64,000 nt of DNA from Bolinopsis microptera (GCF_026151205.1 NC_087074.1:18985240-19049239), one strand, 5' to 3'; counted from the first letter of the stretch, positions 33,490-46,140 are shown. Notes: a model not told the origin generated them from the letters alone. Numbers and translations: made by a program.

Positions 33490-36400
33490 ATGCTAATCGT
33501 GGCATTATTTTTGTCGTTTCTGTTCGTGAACAGTTCAGGTAATTAAAGAGTGGATATTACGAATTTTTAAATTGGTAAGATTTTCCAGGGGGGATAATAA
33601 ATTGAATAAAATTATGAATAAATAGCGACCAAATCTTAGTTAGTTAATTTGATAGTGGCCTATAATGTATCATATCTTCCAATTAATTAGGTAATTATTG
33701 TAATAAAATACATCAATGATGTAGTTTCTCATGTCCACACCCGATGTGGCTTGGTAAATGGTAATAATTTGTTTGATACTACTTCCTGATACTACTACGT
33801 GCCATGAAATAACATCTCTAAGGAGCCAGAAAATAAGTCGAGTACAATGTGCATGATTATCAAGCAAAGCACTTTTAGTAGTCTTACTCAGTTGTGCAAT
33901 CCAAATATAACTTACTTTCGTTGACAAAACTTCGTAACATTTCCTGGTAAAACGTAGACCATAATGCATGGATTGAGGTATAGCTTGATTGAAATTAACT
34001 GATTTAATGAGCAAATGGAATTTTTCCACAGTCATATTTGATTGTAAATGGCGAAAATGAAGGGGTAAAAAAGGTTTTGTAATTTTTTGCAGAATTTCTA
34101 GTGTAGGATCAATGGCCGAAATGTATTTTTTTTTTAAATCACTTTGATTTTAAATTAAGATCTTAGGTTACGGACTAATATATAATTATAATAAGATTTT
34201 ACTGTATCTTTTCAGTCGCAGAATATCAGGAACTATCATTGGGAGAGGAAGGTAGGGTTTTTGTAACTGATTCTGATGGTGAAAAATTTGATGTTTGCCC
34301 TTCCTATGGACTCTTGGTTCACATTCACGATGATACTTTGGCAACACTGCTCTGCCAGAAACTTGAAAAAGGAAACGTTGGGATAGCTAAGCATTTACCA
34401 ACAGTGCCAGACAGAAAAATGAAGAAGGGGATTAATGTTAATAAGGGGAATCTTGAAGTAGTCTATGGAGATGTTGTGACCGACAACTGTAAGGGTTTCA
34501 ACAGATCTCTGGCGATAAGTTGTGCAGGTATATAATACTCATTTACCATTCAATTATTTAATTAGGTCAGCTCTGCAGAATAAACATAATATTTGATTAT
34601 TTCCAGGATTAATGGCAACTAATGTAAACGTCAATATTATACGATTTCGTCAATACAGCTAAAACGTCTGGTTTGGGTACTTCAGAGTTTTAATTCATTT
34701 TACTGAATATTTCAGATACCAGCAATATTGTGTTCAAAGGAACGACAGTGGGCAATTTCATTAGGAAAACAGCTAAACTTCACAATTTCACTGTTTACAA
34801 ATGTGAGGGGCAGGAACTTGAAGAAAGCGAAATTTACAGAATTTCGTCAGAACGGACTGACTATTGCTATTTCACACACATTTGCTCAGGTAACACAATT
34901 TCTTACTGCATATAATGACTTATTGAGGGAAATTTCAATGCCATATATATATAATATAATAGGCACCAGAAAAGGAACGGATTGATCCTGCATAGGATAT
35001 AATAAATAAATAAGAATCAATTTATAATTATGTATGTGGACTTATATTATTAATAAACATTCATCTTAGACTTGTTTTTTATAACTCTATTATATTCTCA
35101 ATGAAGCAAGACATTTTTCAATGAAACAAGAAATCTAATTTTAGCACATTTTACAGAATAAAAAGATGTAAAACAATTAATAAATTATAATGCCCATTTG
35201 GTGTATGACTTTTTGTCCTTGACTGCTAGTTTGGGTTTGGAAGGACAGGTTACTAACGGGGCAAGGAATGAAAGCTTTTGCACACACCGAAACACTAGTT
35301 CAGTTAAGTTTTTAGAGACAAGGCTCATATTAGGACTAAAAGAAAATTGTGAGCAGACATTAGGGGTTCTGTTTATAGTTGTTACTATAGGTTGCAGTCT
35401 TGTTGTGACAAAAAGTCTACACTAGTAAGAGCAACAGTTTTTTAGTATTAAACTGTACCATTTTTCAGACAGAAACGCCATGAGATACCAAAGCTGTGGT
35501 TGTGCAGGAGCGCATGTAATTGAAGGCGTCTGTGAAGGGATGGTATGTATGCAAAAAGACGGTGAGTCCCAATCCTACAAAAACATTGCTTCAAGGCGTA
35601 TCTGTGATGGTATTTATCACTGTGCTGACCAATCAGATGAGGTTGACTGTGATTACAGTGAAGACAGAGGCATCCGTTGCACACCTAGTAATAGTAAAAA
35701 TGTTGACTTTGTGCCATTTGTATACATATGTGACAGTTTTAGTGATTGTAAGTATGGTGAGGATGAAATTGAATGTGGGTTTGATTTTGGAATAAAATGC
35801 AACATCAAAGGACTTGAACAGCAAGGTTGGGTAGATAGAAAGCATATTTGTGATGATGAGGCCTATTGTGAAAATGATGAAGATGAGAATACAGACCTTT
35901 GTCGTGAGAGAGATGAAACAAAGCTGACATGCAAAGAAAAGGGCAAGGATGACATAACGGCCGTTAAAGAGATCAACACATGCTACTACCCAAGATCTTA
36001 CAGTACTTCAACAAGTAACAATGACTTTTTAGGTTGTGAAGGTCTGCTTGACCAAACCAATTGCACTGCTACTAATGTATTACATTGTTCAGTCCATGAT
36101 CACTTGAACACAAGGGTTAGAGATAGATGGCTTTGTAATAATTGGGCAGTGTGTGATGATGGAAAAGATGAGATTTGTAACACCTTTAGTGAGAACTGTA
36201 AAGTTCACAAATATATGACTTGTGATGGTAAATCTGACTGCCCCGATGGGGAAGATGAACAAGGTTGTGAAGAAAGTTTTGTTGCAAATGTCACCTGTGA
36301 AAGGTATCTGACAAGAGAGAAAGTAGAGGAATTGAAAATACCAAACCACTGGATATGTGATGGTATTGAGGATTGCATAAATGGGATAGATGAAGATGAT

Positions 36401-38389
36401 TCTCATTTCAATTGCAAAAAAGGTATTGAATGTCCTGACATTTCAGGCAAATATGTCAAAAAGGAAAATTTTTGTGATGATTTTGAAAGTTGTGGGGGCG
36501 CCGAGGCTCAACTGTGCCTTGTGTCAAGAATGTCTCCTAAGGAATTCACTGAAGGTATGACAGACAAGAAACAAAGTACCACAACACTAGAAGTGATAAA
36601 TACAGGGATTCAACAGACTTATCAATTTCAATTCCCGTGCTTACCGGGAATCATGAAAGAAAATAGCCAGATCATGCAATCAAAGTGTACATACAAAACT
36701 AATGATGAAATAAGAGCTGAAGGAAATCGTAAGATTTATAAATACTGGTGGGATGACTGCCAATCAAAAGAAGGCTGGGATTCGAAGAAACATGGCTTGA
36801 AAGAAATTTTTTGCTCACCATATGAAACATCATTAAAATTAAATGACATAGATGAAACCAAGTGCACAGCTCAAAAAACAGTCTACAATTTTGCACCGGA
36901 ACAAGAAAATAAGCTAAAGAAATACATAGAATTAGGTGATAATAATTTGGCTGACAAGGCATTTACATGCAAAAACAAAAAATGCCTTCAGGAAAACCTT
37001 GTTTGCAATTTTATAGATGACTGTGGTGATGGCTCTGATGAAGGCAACTGCACATATTCACACACTTGCAACTCAGGATTTCCAAGAACGATTTCAAATA
37101 AGAAAGTTTGCAACAATGTTTTTGATTGTTCAGATGGCTCTGATGAATGCTCACAGGAATGTAGTAATGACAGACTCTTAAAAATCACAGCTCTCAGATA
37201 TCTAGCTTTGCTTATAGGAATAGCCTCATTCTTGATGAATAGTTACACAATACTTCAAGGCAGTTACATGTTCTTCAGGTCCAAGTCAAAATCGTTGCAG
37301 ATAAACCATTTCTTTATAACTCTGGTAGGAACAGGAGACTGGACTTTAGGCCTATATCTTATCATAATAGCAAGTTATGATATCTACTATGATGATGGGT
37401 ATTGCAAACTCAAGTACGAGTGGCTCACAAGCAAGACATGTTCTTTTCTTGGTATTCTCTCAACATTTGGAAGCGTACTGTCTGTCTACACAATGGTAAT
37501 AGTATCCATATACAGGGCCTTGAAAGTAGCAGGAGTAAGCTTGGCAGATAAGCGGGAAGTTATCGTTTCAGTCGGTGCAGGAGCAGTACTTGTGACCATT
37601 GCAATGCTACTTTCAGCAATGCCACTAGTCCCTGCTTTCCAAGACTATTTCTCTAATGGTATGTGGTACAAAGAAAATTCCATATTTCCAACAGTTGCTG
37701 ATATGAATAGTCACATGCAGTTCATAAAGAAATACAAACAAATAAAGAATGATACAACTGAAACCGCAGAAACATGGTCATTTCTAAACAATTTCATAGA
37801 AAATTTATACAAAAACGATGAAGCTCCAAAAGGTATACACGAAACATTTTATGGAAATGATGCTGTCTGTTTATTCAAATACTTTGTAAAAATATCAGAT
37901 CCGCAATATTCGTATTCCTTAACGATGACTGTGATAAACTGTGTATGCTTTGTCATAATTACACTCTGCTACACATTTGTCGTTTATATGATGAAAAAAG
38001 ACAATGACAAAAATGGCATGATAGAAAATAAGACACGAAAGAGCAATCAAAGAAGGATCCAGGTAAAGGTAGCCATGATTACTATTACAGACATGGCAAC
38101 ATGGATTCCTTTCTGTATATTGGCATGGTCATATTCAAATGGAGCAGATATACCGAAAGAAGGGATATACCAAATTGCTGCAGTTCTATTGTTACCCATA
38201 AACAGTATTATGAACCCGATAATTTACAATGAATTTCCAAAGAAACTTAAAAACGCTGTTCATGCAATGACATCTGTCAGTCAAACAAATCAAAGCAATA
38301 AAAGTGGAACCGGTCAGGAAAGCAGTGCTAGCAAAACACAAAGTACAAAAGTTACAGGAACAGGACATATTGTAGAATCAGTAACCTGA
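33490..38389 (+). CDS. LDLa-repeat receptor with LGR type C-like seven-helix domain
   Basis: Exons 33490-33538, 34216-34527, 34716-34889 and 35469-38389 join in phase 1 and encode 1151 residues. Exon 1 is a signal peptide (MLIVALFLSFLFVNSS). Exons 2-3 encode about 160 residues with paired cysteines and a VCxxxGLL...ATLLCQKL stretch reminiscent of a diverged SRCR domain (tentative). Exon 4 has about nine LDL-receptor class A modules, the clearest being CDGIYHCADQSDEVDC, CDGKSDCPDGEDEQGC and CNFIDDCGDGSDEGNC; several lack a calcium-binding acidic residue. The seven-helix domain (about 750-1105) has HFFITLVGTGDWTLGLYLII and ASYDIYY, matching relaxin/GRL101-type receptors, and NPIIYNEF at about 1094. 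There are no leucine-rich repeats, which relaxin receptors normally carry between the LDLa and helices. Likely a peptide-hormone or lipoprotein-sensing surface GPCR; ligand unknown. Confidence 0.9.
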
Positions 38390-38922
38390 GAGACCAGAGA
38401 CACGACTGCAACATACAGTTAAGATAATCCAGCAAAAGACCACTGCCACCACAGGTTCATTCCCTGTGTATAAAATGCATAATTGTGTATGCACAGATTC
38501 TTTAAAAGGACACTCCATCAATCCATCATACTGCTTCGCATCTTCTTATCTTTTCCGTTAAATTGCTGCTTTCAGTATCCTCTGTATCTACTTCTGGACA
38601 TCTTACACCTTCCCTTGTAATCTCTAGCATAGGTGAAAATTCTCAGTGTACACTTGCAAGTCAAGCAAGAAAAAACAATTATTTGACAATCACATGAAAA
38701 TCATGGAGTATTTAGGGCTCAAGATTGATGAAGGGAAAGAACACTTTTTAAGAAAAAAGACAAAACCAACCACACATTATTCAATGGCCACGCATGCTGT
38801 GTGTTTGCCAGGAACATATTTTTTTAAATAAAATTATTCAAACAATATACACATAATATAGCAATGACCCTATATAAAATCAAACCTTTAAGAATATAAA
38901 AAATTCCCTAAACACTCAAAAA
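38390..38922. other. 3' flanks of the LDLa receptor and of the RT element
   Basis: These two genes are convergent. On the minus strand the element's 3' end includes ATTATGTGTATATTGTTTGA then an A/T-rich tail near 38820-38870, shared with other sites in the window. No additional gene. Confidence 0.5.
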
Positions 38923-41865
38923 TTACCCTTGGCCTTGTGGCTCCAAGTTAAGATCTAGACTGTTTATATTAACAATGTTTTTTCTCGCACCTCTGTCTCC
39001 ACGGAGAGAAATCACTGTTGTTCTTAGGATTTCAAAGCGAAGGCGCTTTCTGATGTAACCTACAGCATCCGAGTACCTCTGGCCAGTGTGGTACTCCATC
39101 TTACTGGCCAGCTTTTTTACCAGTCTTTCAGCTTCACTACCCATTCCACCAGAAGTCGAGAACACTAAAGGTGTGAAGCTTCCTTTCTCCACTTCAAGAA
39201 CCCTTGCGTTGTAACATCGCTTTTTCTCATTTTCATGGGACTGGTACATTGCTGGGATCGATTTGCTTGCATTGGAGGGGGCTGGGGCATGAAATACCCT
39301 TACATCAAAATATGCCCTCTCTGAAGCATTCCAAATCGATCTTGCAGAAATGTCCAGCCTAGCTTGGTCTCCAAGTACTGTTCCCTTAGGCAACTTCAGA
39401 CCATCAACTGGAAGAAGAACTGGCTCAGTCTGCACATCCTTGCATTTCACAGTTCTCATTAGTTCAGCAAAGGTGTCTCTCAGCGAGTTGTGCCGCAGTG
39501 ACACATATCCACCGAGTTTACAGATGAGCGCATGGTTTGCTGAGTACTTTTGGCCACACGTACATGTCTTAGGGCTGTCCTTTAAGTTTAGGTTATATCT
39601 GAGTGCTATTGCGTCTGAGAACTGTTGTTTGTTCATCAGATATCCATACTCTTTTAAAGGTAGTGCTGTTAACCAAGCACTTGCCCCTTTCTCAGCAGCT
39701 AGTTGGAACATCAACTTTGCCAGTGGTGTTGACTCGAGCTCCTGGCGTATTTCCGCTTGTTTTTGTCGATAGAAGAGATTTCGTTCAGTTGTTATCTCAG
39801 TTTTCACTCCTTTGCTTACTCTCCAGTCCTCTGTGTAGTTGTCTACCTGCTTGAGAATAGCTTCTTTAAGGGGTTTTGTGGCTCTACATGAGAATTTGTA
39901 CTCTCGGTCTGCCATGTCCATCATAACTGGTATACCCAATCCTCCATATCTTGGTGGTAGAGCCATTATGTTCCTTAGTTCATCAGTGCAGCTAAACAGC
40001 CTGTTGATGATAGCTGGGATAAACTCATCGCGTGTTACTTGTTCCAGAGGAGTGAGCCTATCTGCAACTCCTGGGGTAGTTCTGCACACATAGTTCCATC
40101 TTTTACTAAGCCCATACATGTATGCACTGTATGCTATTTGAGGTTCTCTTGATGCTATATCACTTAATTGTTTAAGATCACGACACCATTCTTGAACTTT
40201 TTCCTCGATGAAAGCCCCTTTTCCATCATCAGTTCCGATAAAGCTGCCCAGATATCGTCGACCAATACTTGTCACATTGACATCTGGGAACAAGTTTCTT
40301 GCCTTCTCTTCGTGCTCAGGCTTGACTATCACCCATGTCTTGGAAGATTTAGGGTTGTAACCAAAAAGTGGTCCTTTAATGCAGAGGTTATCCCACCATT
40401 TCCTCATTTCTTCCAGTTTTCCCCCAGCAGCAGAGTCATCAGCATACCAGATCTGAGTCACTTTTCTCTCAATGTTTCCTGCATCAATCAATGGTATTGT
40501 ACCACATGCATAAAATCCCATAGCAGGTGGATCACCTTGTGTTGTCCCTTCTTCACTAAAAAGATGTTCATCTTCTCCTGCAATAAACAGTCTAGCAGGC
40601 ATTCTGTAGGTGTTCATAATGTAGGTAGCTACTTCTGGACATACAATATACATGTTGTTAAGAGCTGCCTCTCGGTTCAGCAGGTTGAATGCATTCTCTG
40701 CATCCACTAAGATGATGGCTTCAGTTTCAGGATCTTCAAAGCAGTCCCTCGCAGCATGAACAGCTGCTTCCACTCCTCCCTGAAGACCAGCACACACTTG
40801 AATAGGAGCAGTGGCACCAACCAGATCCTTCTGTAGGAGGGTCATCACTGTCTTCCCTATTATCCTTCGTAAGACTTCACCAATGCCAACAGGCCTGACG
40901 CCAGGCTTTTTATCCAGGGGAACAAGTCGACATGCTGTCAATGAGGTCAACATCGTTGGATCCAGATTCCTGACACATAGTTTCCTTGCTATCCCTGCTA
41001 TAGCATTGCATAGATCCTCACACTTCTTACCAAACTGTTTAGAACACAGTAGTCTCTTCCACGCATCCGCATCCATTCCTGAAGGCCCTGCAGCACCCTG
41101 TACTCTCTTTGCTGCTTGTCTTATCGATTCCCCGTCAATACTGTCAAAGATAACCGGCTCTACTCTCCTCACTGGTCCACTCAGACAGCTTCCCTTTGAT
41201 GCAGGTGATGCCTTGGGATGCTTCTCTTTCAGTACTTTTATCACATCTGGAGTGGGTTCAAGAATCCCGGTGGCATTTTCGCCAATCCACCTCATTGCTG
41301 CACTGACTTTACCTTTCATCATAAGTCGAGTGAAGACTCTCTCAACATGGCCATGTTCATGTTTCCCCTTTCCCATTCTTCTCTGAATCTCCTGTCCTTC
41401 TCGCAGCAACTCTTCTAACTTACCTGCCTGCCACAAAACAAGCCTTCTCTTCAACACTTCAGTGTGTTCCTTTGCTTTGGATCTCTTTGAGGGTTTCTGC
41501 AACAGTAGTGATGGCATTATCATCAAAAGGGTCATGGTCACTGATTCCATAGTACTGCCTGCTGAAAAATTGTTGGCCACTTTAGTCATTTCCTCGATGA
41601 ATGCTTTTCCTGCAGCCCCTGAGGGAAGCAGAAATATGTTTCTTCTCCATTTGACTACAACACCATATATTTCCTCACATTGTGTTAGAACTTCCCAACT
41701 ATTCCATGATCCTAATTTCAATTGAGATGGATCCCTTACATTTTCATAACCTGGGAAACAGCACTCCTTTCCCTCTTCTTCCACAATATGAGGGTCCTTT
41801 GATATTGGAGTAGATGGTTGCCAGGAACATATCCAAATTGACGATAGAAAAGGGTATCTTATCAA
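38923..41865 (-). CDS. Reverse transcriptase with C-terminal zinc knuckle and PD-(D/E)XK-like nuclease (retroelement ORF)
   Basis: One open frame of 980 residues. The N-terminal third is a charged helical region (EVLTQCEEIYGVVVKWRRN ... LLQKPSKRSKAKEH). RT motifs: GAAGPSGMDADAWKRLL, LVPLDKKPGVRPVGIGEVLR, AIILVDAENAFNLLNREA, EGTTQGDPPAMGFYA, and the catalytic WYADDSAAGG. After a thumb-like region comes a CCHC-type knuckle (CTCGQKYSANHALIC then LRHNSLRD). A restriction-like nuclease pattern follows: ARLDISAR ... YFDVRVFHAP ... ARVLEVEKGSFTPLV. This order (RT, zinc knuckle, nuclease) is the R2-type layout, but the RT motifs differ from R2 and I cannot name the clade. The true N-terminus is uncertain because an overlapping frame (41744-41968) opens just upstream, so the element may be 5'-truncated. 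Confidence 0.8.
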   Translation of the reverse strand: MIRYPFLSSIWICSWQPSTPISKDPHIVEEEGKECCFPGYENVRDPSQLKLGSWNSWEVLTQCEEIYGVVVKWRRNIFLLPSGAAGKAFIEEMTKVANNFSAGSTMESVTMTLLMIMPSLLLQKPSKRSKAKEHTEVLKRRLVLWQAGKLEELLREGQEIQRRMGKGKHEHGHVERVFTRLMMKGKVSAAMRWIGENATGILEPTPDVIKVLKEKHPKASPASKGSCLSGPVRRVEPVIFDSIDGESIRQAAKRVQGAAGPSGMDADAWKRLLCSKQFGKKCEDLCNAIAGIARKLCVRNLDPTMLTSLTACRLVPLDKKPGVRPVGIGEVLRRIIGKTVMTLLQKDLVGATAPIQVCAGLQGGVEAAVHAARDCFEDPETEAIILVDAENAFNLLNREAALNNMYIVCPEVATYIMNTYRMPARLFIAGEDEHLFSEEGTTQGDPPAMGFYACGTIPLIDAGNIERKVTQIWYADDSAAGGKLEEMRKWWDNLCIKGPLFGYNPKSSKTWVIVKPEHEEKARNLFPDVNVTSIGRRYLGSFIGTDDGKGAFIEEKVQEWCRDLKQLSDIASREPQIAYSAYMYGLSKRWNYVCRTTPGVADRLTPLEQVTRDEFIPAIINRLFSCTDELRNIMALPPRYGGLGIPVMMDMADREYKFSCRATKPLKEAILKQVDNYTEDWRVSKGVKTEITTERNLFYRQKQAEIRQELESTPLAKLMFQLAAEKGASAWLTALPLKEYGYLMNKQQFSDAIALRYNLNLKDSPKTCTCGQKYSANHALICKLGGYVSLRHNSLRDTFAELMRTVKCKDVQTEPVLLPVDGLKLPKGTVLGDQARLDISARSIWNASERAYFDVRVFHAPAPSNASKSIPAMYQSHENEKKRCYNARVLEVEKGSFTPLVFSTSGGMGSEAERLVKKLASKMEYHTGQRYSDAVGYIRKRLRFEILRTTVISLRGDRGARKNIVNINSLDLNLEPQGQG

Positions 41866-43640
41866 TTTTTACCAGGGGACCCAGGCTGATAGTGTTCACA
41901 AACACATACAAAGAGGCTGTGCCGCCCAGTAAATCAATTTCCATCTCCGTCTTTTTTAGAAACCTCATGCATTTTATTTTCGTGTATGATTGACGATTTT
42001 ATTAATATCCAACAAAAAATAATTATTGGTTAATTATTGATGTTAGACGTATACCACAATTAAAATTACTTTGATCGACATAAATTTCTCAAAATTGAGT
42101 TATGAATGTTTTATATAGTTTTCAACGTGTACGGTATGCGGTTTGACAACTTTCGAGGGTATTTGGTTTTACGAATGATACCTGTAAATGTATTCAGAAC
42201 CTGCTGCAATGATCATGATGTGCATTGCAAAACCAGTATAGCCTTGCATGCTTGAAAAAGATCTAACAGGTCGATTGCCTTAATAAATCATTTGCGTACT
42301 GCGTGGTGACCTGTCAGATTTCACAAGTGCGCGTGCAAGGCTGTATTAGTTTAACAACGAAATGCAGCTCAGCTCAGGGCACAGGTTATTATAAATTATA
42401 AACCTACAAAATTGGTTTGACAGATTTGCATGGTGAAACCTAGATTTTATAATTTTTGATAATGTGTGACTGTAACTTTCAAAAGTTATTGCTAAAAATT
42501 TTTTAATGAAGTTTGTTGTATTTTCCTTTTTCAATACACGATAGTTTTTAAATAAATCTAACTCCTTAAGAACTTTAATTAAAGTTTTCATATCAGGTAT
42601 CAATGATTTGTTTTATTGAAAATTGTAATTCTTCCTAGCTCGTTGATAAATAACTGATAACTGATAACACTAACAAATAATTGACATGATAATACTTGTA
42701 GCGCGATGCGTCACTGTGCCGCGCCGCGCACTCAATGAGGCTTCTCCTGGCTAGATCGGCGAAATGCGCTACTGTGCCGCGCCGAGCTGCCATGAATTGA
42801 CATCGTCAATTAAGATAATACAAATTCATTTGTAGTACCGCACACTTTTTGAATATAAACTTTGCCTCGGTGCATGCTCGGGTGTTGTCCATTGTTAATG
42901 GATTAGCCCGGTGCGCGCTACTTCATAGTATGTATTCACATAGCCATGTGCCTACGCGTACTGCGTGACGCGCTTGTTTCACAAGTAGGATAGGCACATA
43001 CAGATCAGCACACATAAGATGGTACGTGTGCGCGCGCGCAGTGCTGACAATTGCGTCGTATTTAACCCCGGGTGCACGTACATCGTGTGCGATTATTTAT
43101 ACTTATCGAAGGCTATAAATGCCTCTTGTTTATTTTAATTTGGTATTGTTCACTTTTAGACGATAAAATACAGGAATTGCGGTATAATAATACGAATAAT
43201 TAAGATTGTACAATCAAAATACATCACGAAACAGTATTAGCTACCTCGCTACTTATCAACTTATACTATCACTATGTACTATGCGACAAAGATACACAAT
43301 GCAATATTTATATACTTATAGAATAAACGAAACACAGTATTCAGTATTTACTAGTACTACCCCGCTACTAGTAGTAGTACTACAACTTAATGCGACAAAG
43401 GTCTAAGATATTGTATAAAATATAACTAAATAAACAATACGGTGCCCATGCCTGAGCTTTATAAAACTGGAAACACTTCTCAGATTAATTATTTTGCTTC
43501 TCAAAAACAATTACAAACTAACAATTTTCGACGTTAAACAGCTACATTAAACATTAACATTACACTTCACAATCCGAAAGAAAGGGGCTCGTCGCTGCAG
43601 GCCTGACTTTGACTTGATCCTGAAAAAGTACATGTCATTT
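41866..43640. other. Repeat-rich intergenic DNA, no supported gene
   Basis: AT-rich DNA with GC islands at about 42700-42790 and 42900-43080. The island holds GCGCGATGCGTCACTGTGCC and a near-copy (AAATGCGCTACTGTGCCGCG), plus a segment inverted relative to 53.45 kb. Minus-strand frame 42346-42603 has no recognisable feature. Confidence 0.5.
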
Positions 43641-43653
43641 AGGTACCGCGACA

Positions 43654-44107
43654 ATTGTGAATTGACCACCCGACAATTGACCCCCTATGTAATTACACTG
43701 GGGTCAATTGTCGCGAAATCTAGGGTTTAGTACGACAATTGGCCCCCCCGAAAATTGACCCACCGACAATTGACCCCCTACCTATGTAATTAAACTAGGG
43801 TCAATTGTCGCGAAATCTAGGACTTAGTACGACAATTGACCCCCATGTAATTACACTGGGTCAATTGATCGGGTTAGGGTCAGGGTCAGGGTTAGGGTTA
43901 GGGTTAGGGTTAGGGTCCTGGGTCAGGGTCAGGGTCAGGGTCAGGGTCAGGGTCAGGGTCAGGGTCAGGGTCAGGGTCAAGGTCAGGGTCCTGGATCAGG
44001 GTCCTGGATCAGGGTCAGGGTCAGGGTCAGGGTCAGGGTCAGGGTTAATTGTATTAAATTATATTGTCGGGGGGTTAATTGTCGGGGGGTAAATTGTCGC
44101 CCACCCG
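43654..44107. mobile_element. Inverted-repeat element with a telomere-like core
   Basis: The left part repeats CGACAATTGACCCCC several times and the right end carries its inverted form (GGGGTTAATTGTCGGGGGGT). Between them, 43866-44045 is a run of GGGTTA and GGGTCA hexamers, mostly GGGTCA. Outer ends CCACCCGACAATTG and CAATTGTCGCCCACCC-like are complementary. No coding capacity; the 95-codon Gly/Arg/Val frame over it is a repeat artefact. Confidence 0.65.
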
Positions 44108-44469
44108 TCATTTAATGTAATTACATAATACAATATAATACATAATACAATGTAAATGTTGCTGTTACAAAATGTATAGCTAACATAAGCGAGCGTTCAT
44201 GTATGACGTCAGCAGCCGAGGGAAAAGGGTATTTGGAAATGCTGACGGTTGCTGACAGGAGGGGGAGGTATGAGCCTTGTTAACGTCAACAAAAATACGT
44301 GAATTCAAATCAATTTTATTAGCAATAAAACGTCACTAATTTCCTTAAAATTAGTACTCGAACTGAACTCTGGTGACCAACTGCTTAAATCAGTCACACA
44401 CTAATTTTCCCTGCCTCATGCCTACTACTGGAAACTGTATCTCCAGACAAGTGTCAGACGTTACTATGC

Positions 44470-45590
44470 AATGCATGCATGCATAGTATGCATTGGTTGC
44501 TCTTCAAAAAGGTTAGCAAAAAGATAAAGAGTGCGACCCTGATAAACTTTTGGGAGAGATTCATCGACGACATATTTGGAGTGTGGATGGGGACAGCGGG
44601 ACAATTTACAATGTTTGTCGAATTGTTGAACAAACTGGCTAAATCAAACTGGCAGAACCATATAGAATCAAGGTTAACTTTTTAGACCTTACCTTGAGCT
44701 TGGACTCCGAAAATCAGATCTGGTACAAGCTATTTAGAAAGGAAACAGATGCTAGGAACTACTTGAGATCAGATACATATGTAGTTTCCAACCCCACCAT
44801 GTGTAGAGGACCTGGGCGAACTTGCCTTATCGAATCATAACTTATACTCCATGTCAAAAACAGTAACACAAAATGGTTTCTTAAAGGTATGGTCATAAAT
44901 ATTATACTGTAAATTTGAAAAGTAAACATAGTTCTAGATGTAATTTAATATCGTAATTATAGATGCTGAACGGGGCGGAAAATGGAGTCGAAAGTGTCTC
45001 TTTGATTTCATGGAAGCCGAGTTAGGATCTTGCCAGATGCAGACACAACAACAACGGTGACAAACTAGAAGAAATCGAGCCGAAAGCGATACAGAGGTCT
45101 ATTGAGAACCCAGGAAATCCAACCAGAGACACTGAGGATAAGACACAACAGAGCCTCGTATTTTCCGTACAACACTCTTGATAACATTAGTCTTACAAAG
45201 TTGGTTAAGAACTTAATCTGGTCATTAAGCTACTAGGTTAATGTTATGTGGGGATGTACGGATAGTATTTGCCACTAGGAAACACCCTTCAATCGGTAAT
45301 ACACTAGAAAAGAATCGACAACTGGGACAACTGGAAACCCTTGATGTAGGACAATTACAGAGGTGTAATGGACCTAGCTGCAAAATTTGCCCCGTCCTCT
45401 TTGACAAGGACTCAAAAGATCATGGTCAACAACATAGAACTGGTGCTAGACGGAACTCTAAAATGCAAGGACAAGCATGTTATCTACCTTATTGGTCATA
45501 ATTATCACGGACATTACTTTTACACTGAAGACCTCAGCGTGAATAATTATGTCCGTGAAAATAATGTCTGTGGTATTAAGGTCCGTGAAT
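44470..45590 (+). pseudogene. Decayed Penelope-like retroelement
   Basis: The RT core FWERFIDDIFGVWMGTAGQF is followed, one frame over, by VNFLDLTLSLDSENQIWYKL, a hallmark continuation of Penelope RTs. Further on, RKHPSIGNTLEKNRQLGQLE and RCNGPSCKICPVLF match the linker segment before a GIY-YIG nuclease. The reading frame is broken several times (near 44683, between 44830 and 45240, and at about 45410) and no intact GIY-YIG motif is visible, so this is a dead fragment. Penelope elements use an endonuclease-coupled RT related to telomerase. Confidence 0.8.
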
Positions 45591-45862
45591 AATAAAGTCC
45601 GATAATTATTTCCATTAATTTTAGTGTGCGTCCCACATAGGCGTAGATATGTCTGTAGCCGATTACTATATTAGCTAATTAGTATACTAGGACAAATATA
45701 ATCACTCCTCAGTCACATTCTAGAGTTCAGAAAAAGAGTAAAAAACTGAATATCAAAAACTGGAGTTATTTCAATTTTAAAGAAGTCATTTTGGCTAGTA
45801 TCCCGAACCGAGATATTATATGTGCAATTTTTTTCATGGAAGCCTTTTTACTTAGTATCCAC

Positions 45863-45935
45863 TACAGGCACGTAGCCAGGATTTTTCTTTGGGGGGCCTT
45901 GGCGAGCGGAGCGAGCCGACCCGTTCAATCCAGCT
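45863..45935. repeat. Dispersed-repeat end-like fragment (GTAGCCAGGATTTTTCTTTG)
   Basis: The stretch GGCACGTAGCCAGGATTTTT, a G-run, then GCGAGCGGAGCGAGC looks like the end of an invertebrate interspersed repeat. It appears once in this window, so the call rests on its composition only. Confidence 0.35.
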
Positions 45936-46140
45936 GCACAACAAAATTTGTTGTTTTCTTGATTTTTTATGTATGGTGTAAAACAGTGTAGAGAAGTGTA
46001 CGATCGAAGAATATTTCCAGATTTAAACATGTAACAATTGTTGTTTAAATGCTACCTGAAGCTGTTCAAATGAAATTGAACTGGGAGAATCGAGAAGATT
46101 ACAAGTCACAGCTACGTACAACAATCAGGGTCAGGAATGA

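Noticed and set aside
33670-34035. 121-codon minus-strand frame inside intron 1 of the LDLa receptor
   Set aside because: No motif, no splice partners and AT-driven composition; not enough to call a gene.
39350-41725. Plus-strand frames up to 191 codons opposite the RT ORF
   Set aside because: Antisense shadows; no independent motif.
43866-44045. A chromosome end
   Set aside because: The telomere-like tract is degenerate, bounded by inverted repeats, and followed by 20 kb of genic DNA.
43805-44092. Gly/Arg/Val-rich protein of 95 codons
   Set aside because: The frame is produced by the GGGTCA/GGGTTA repeats.
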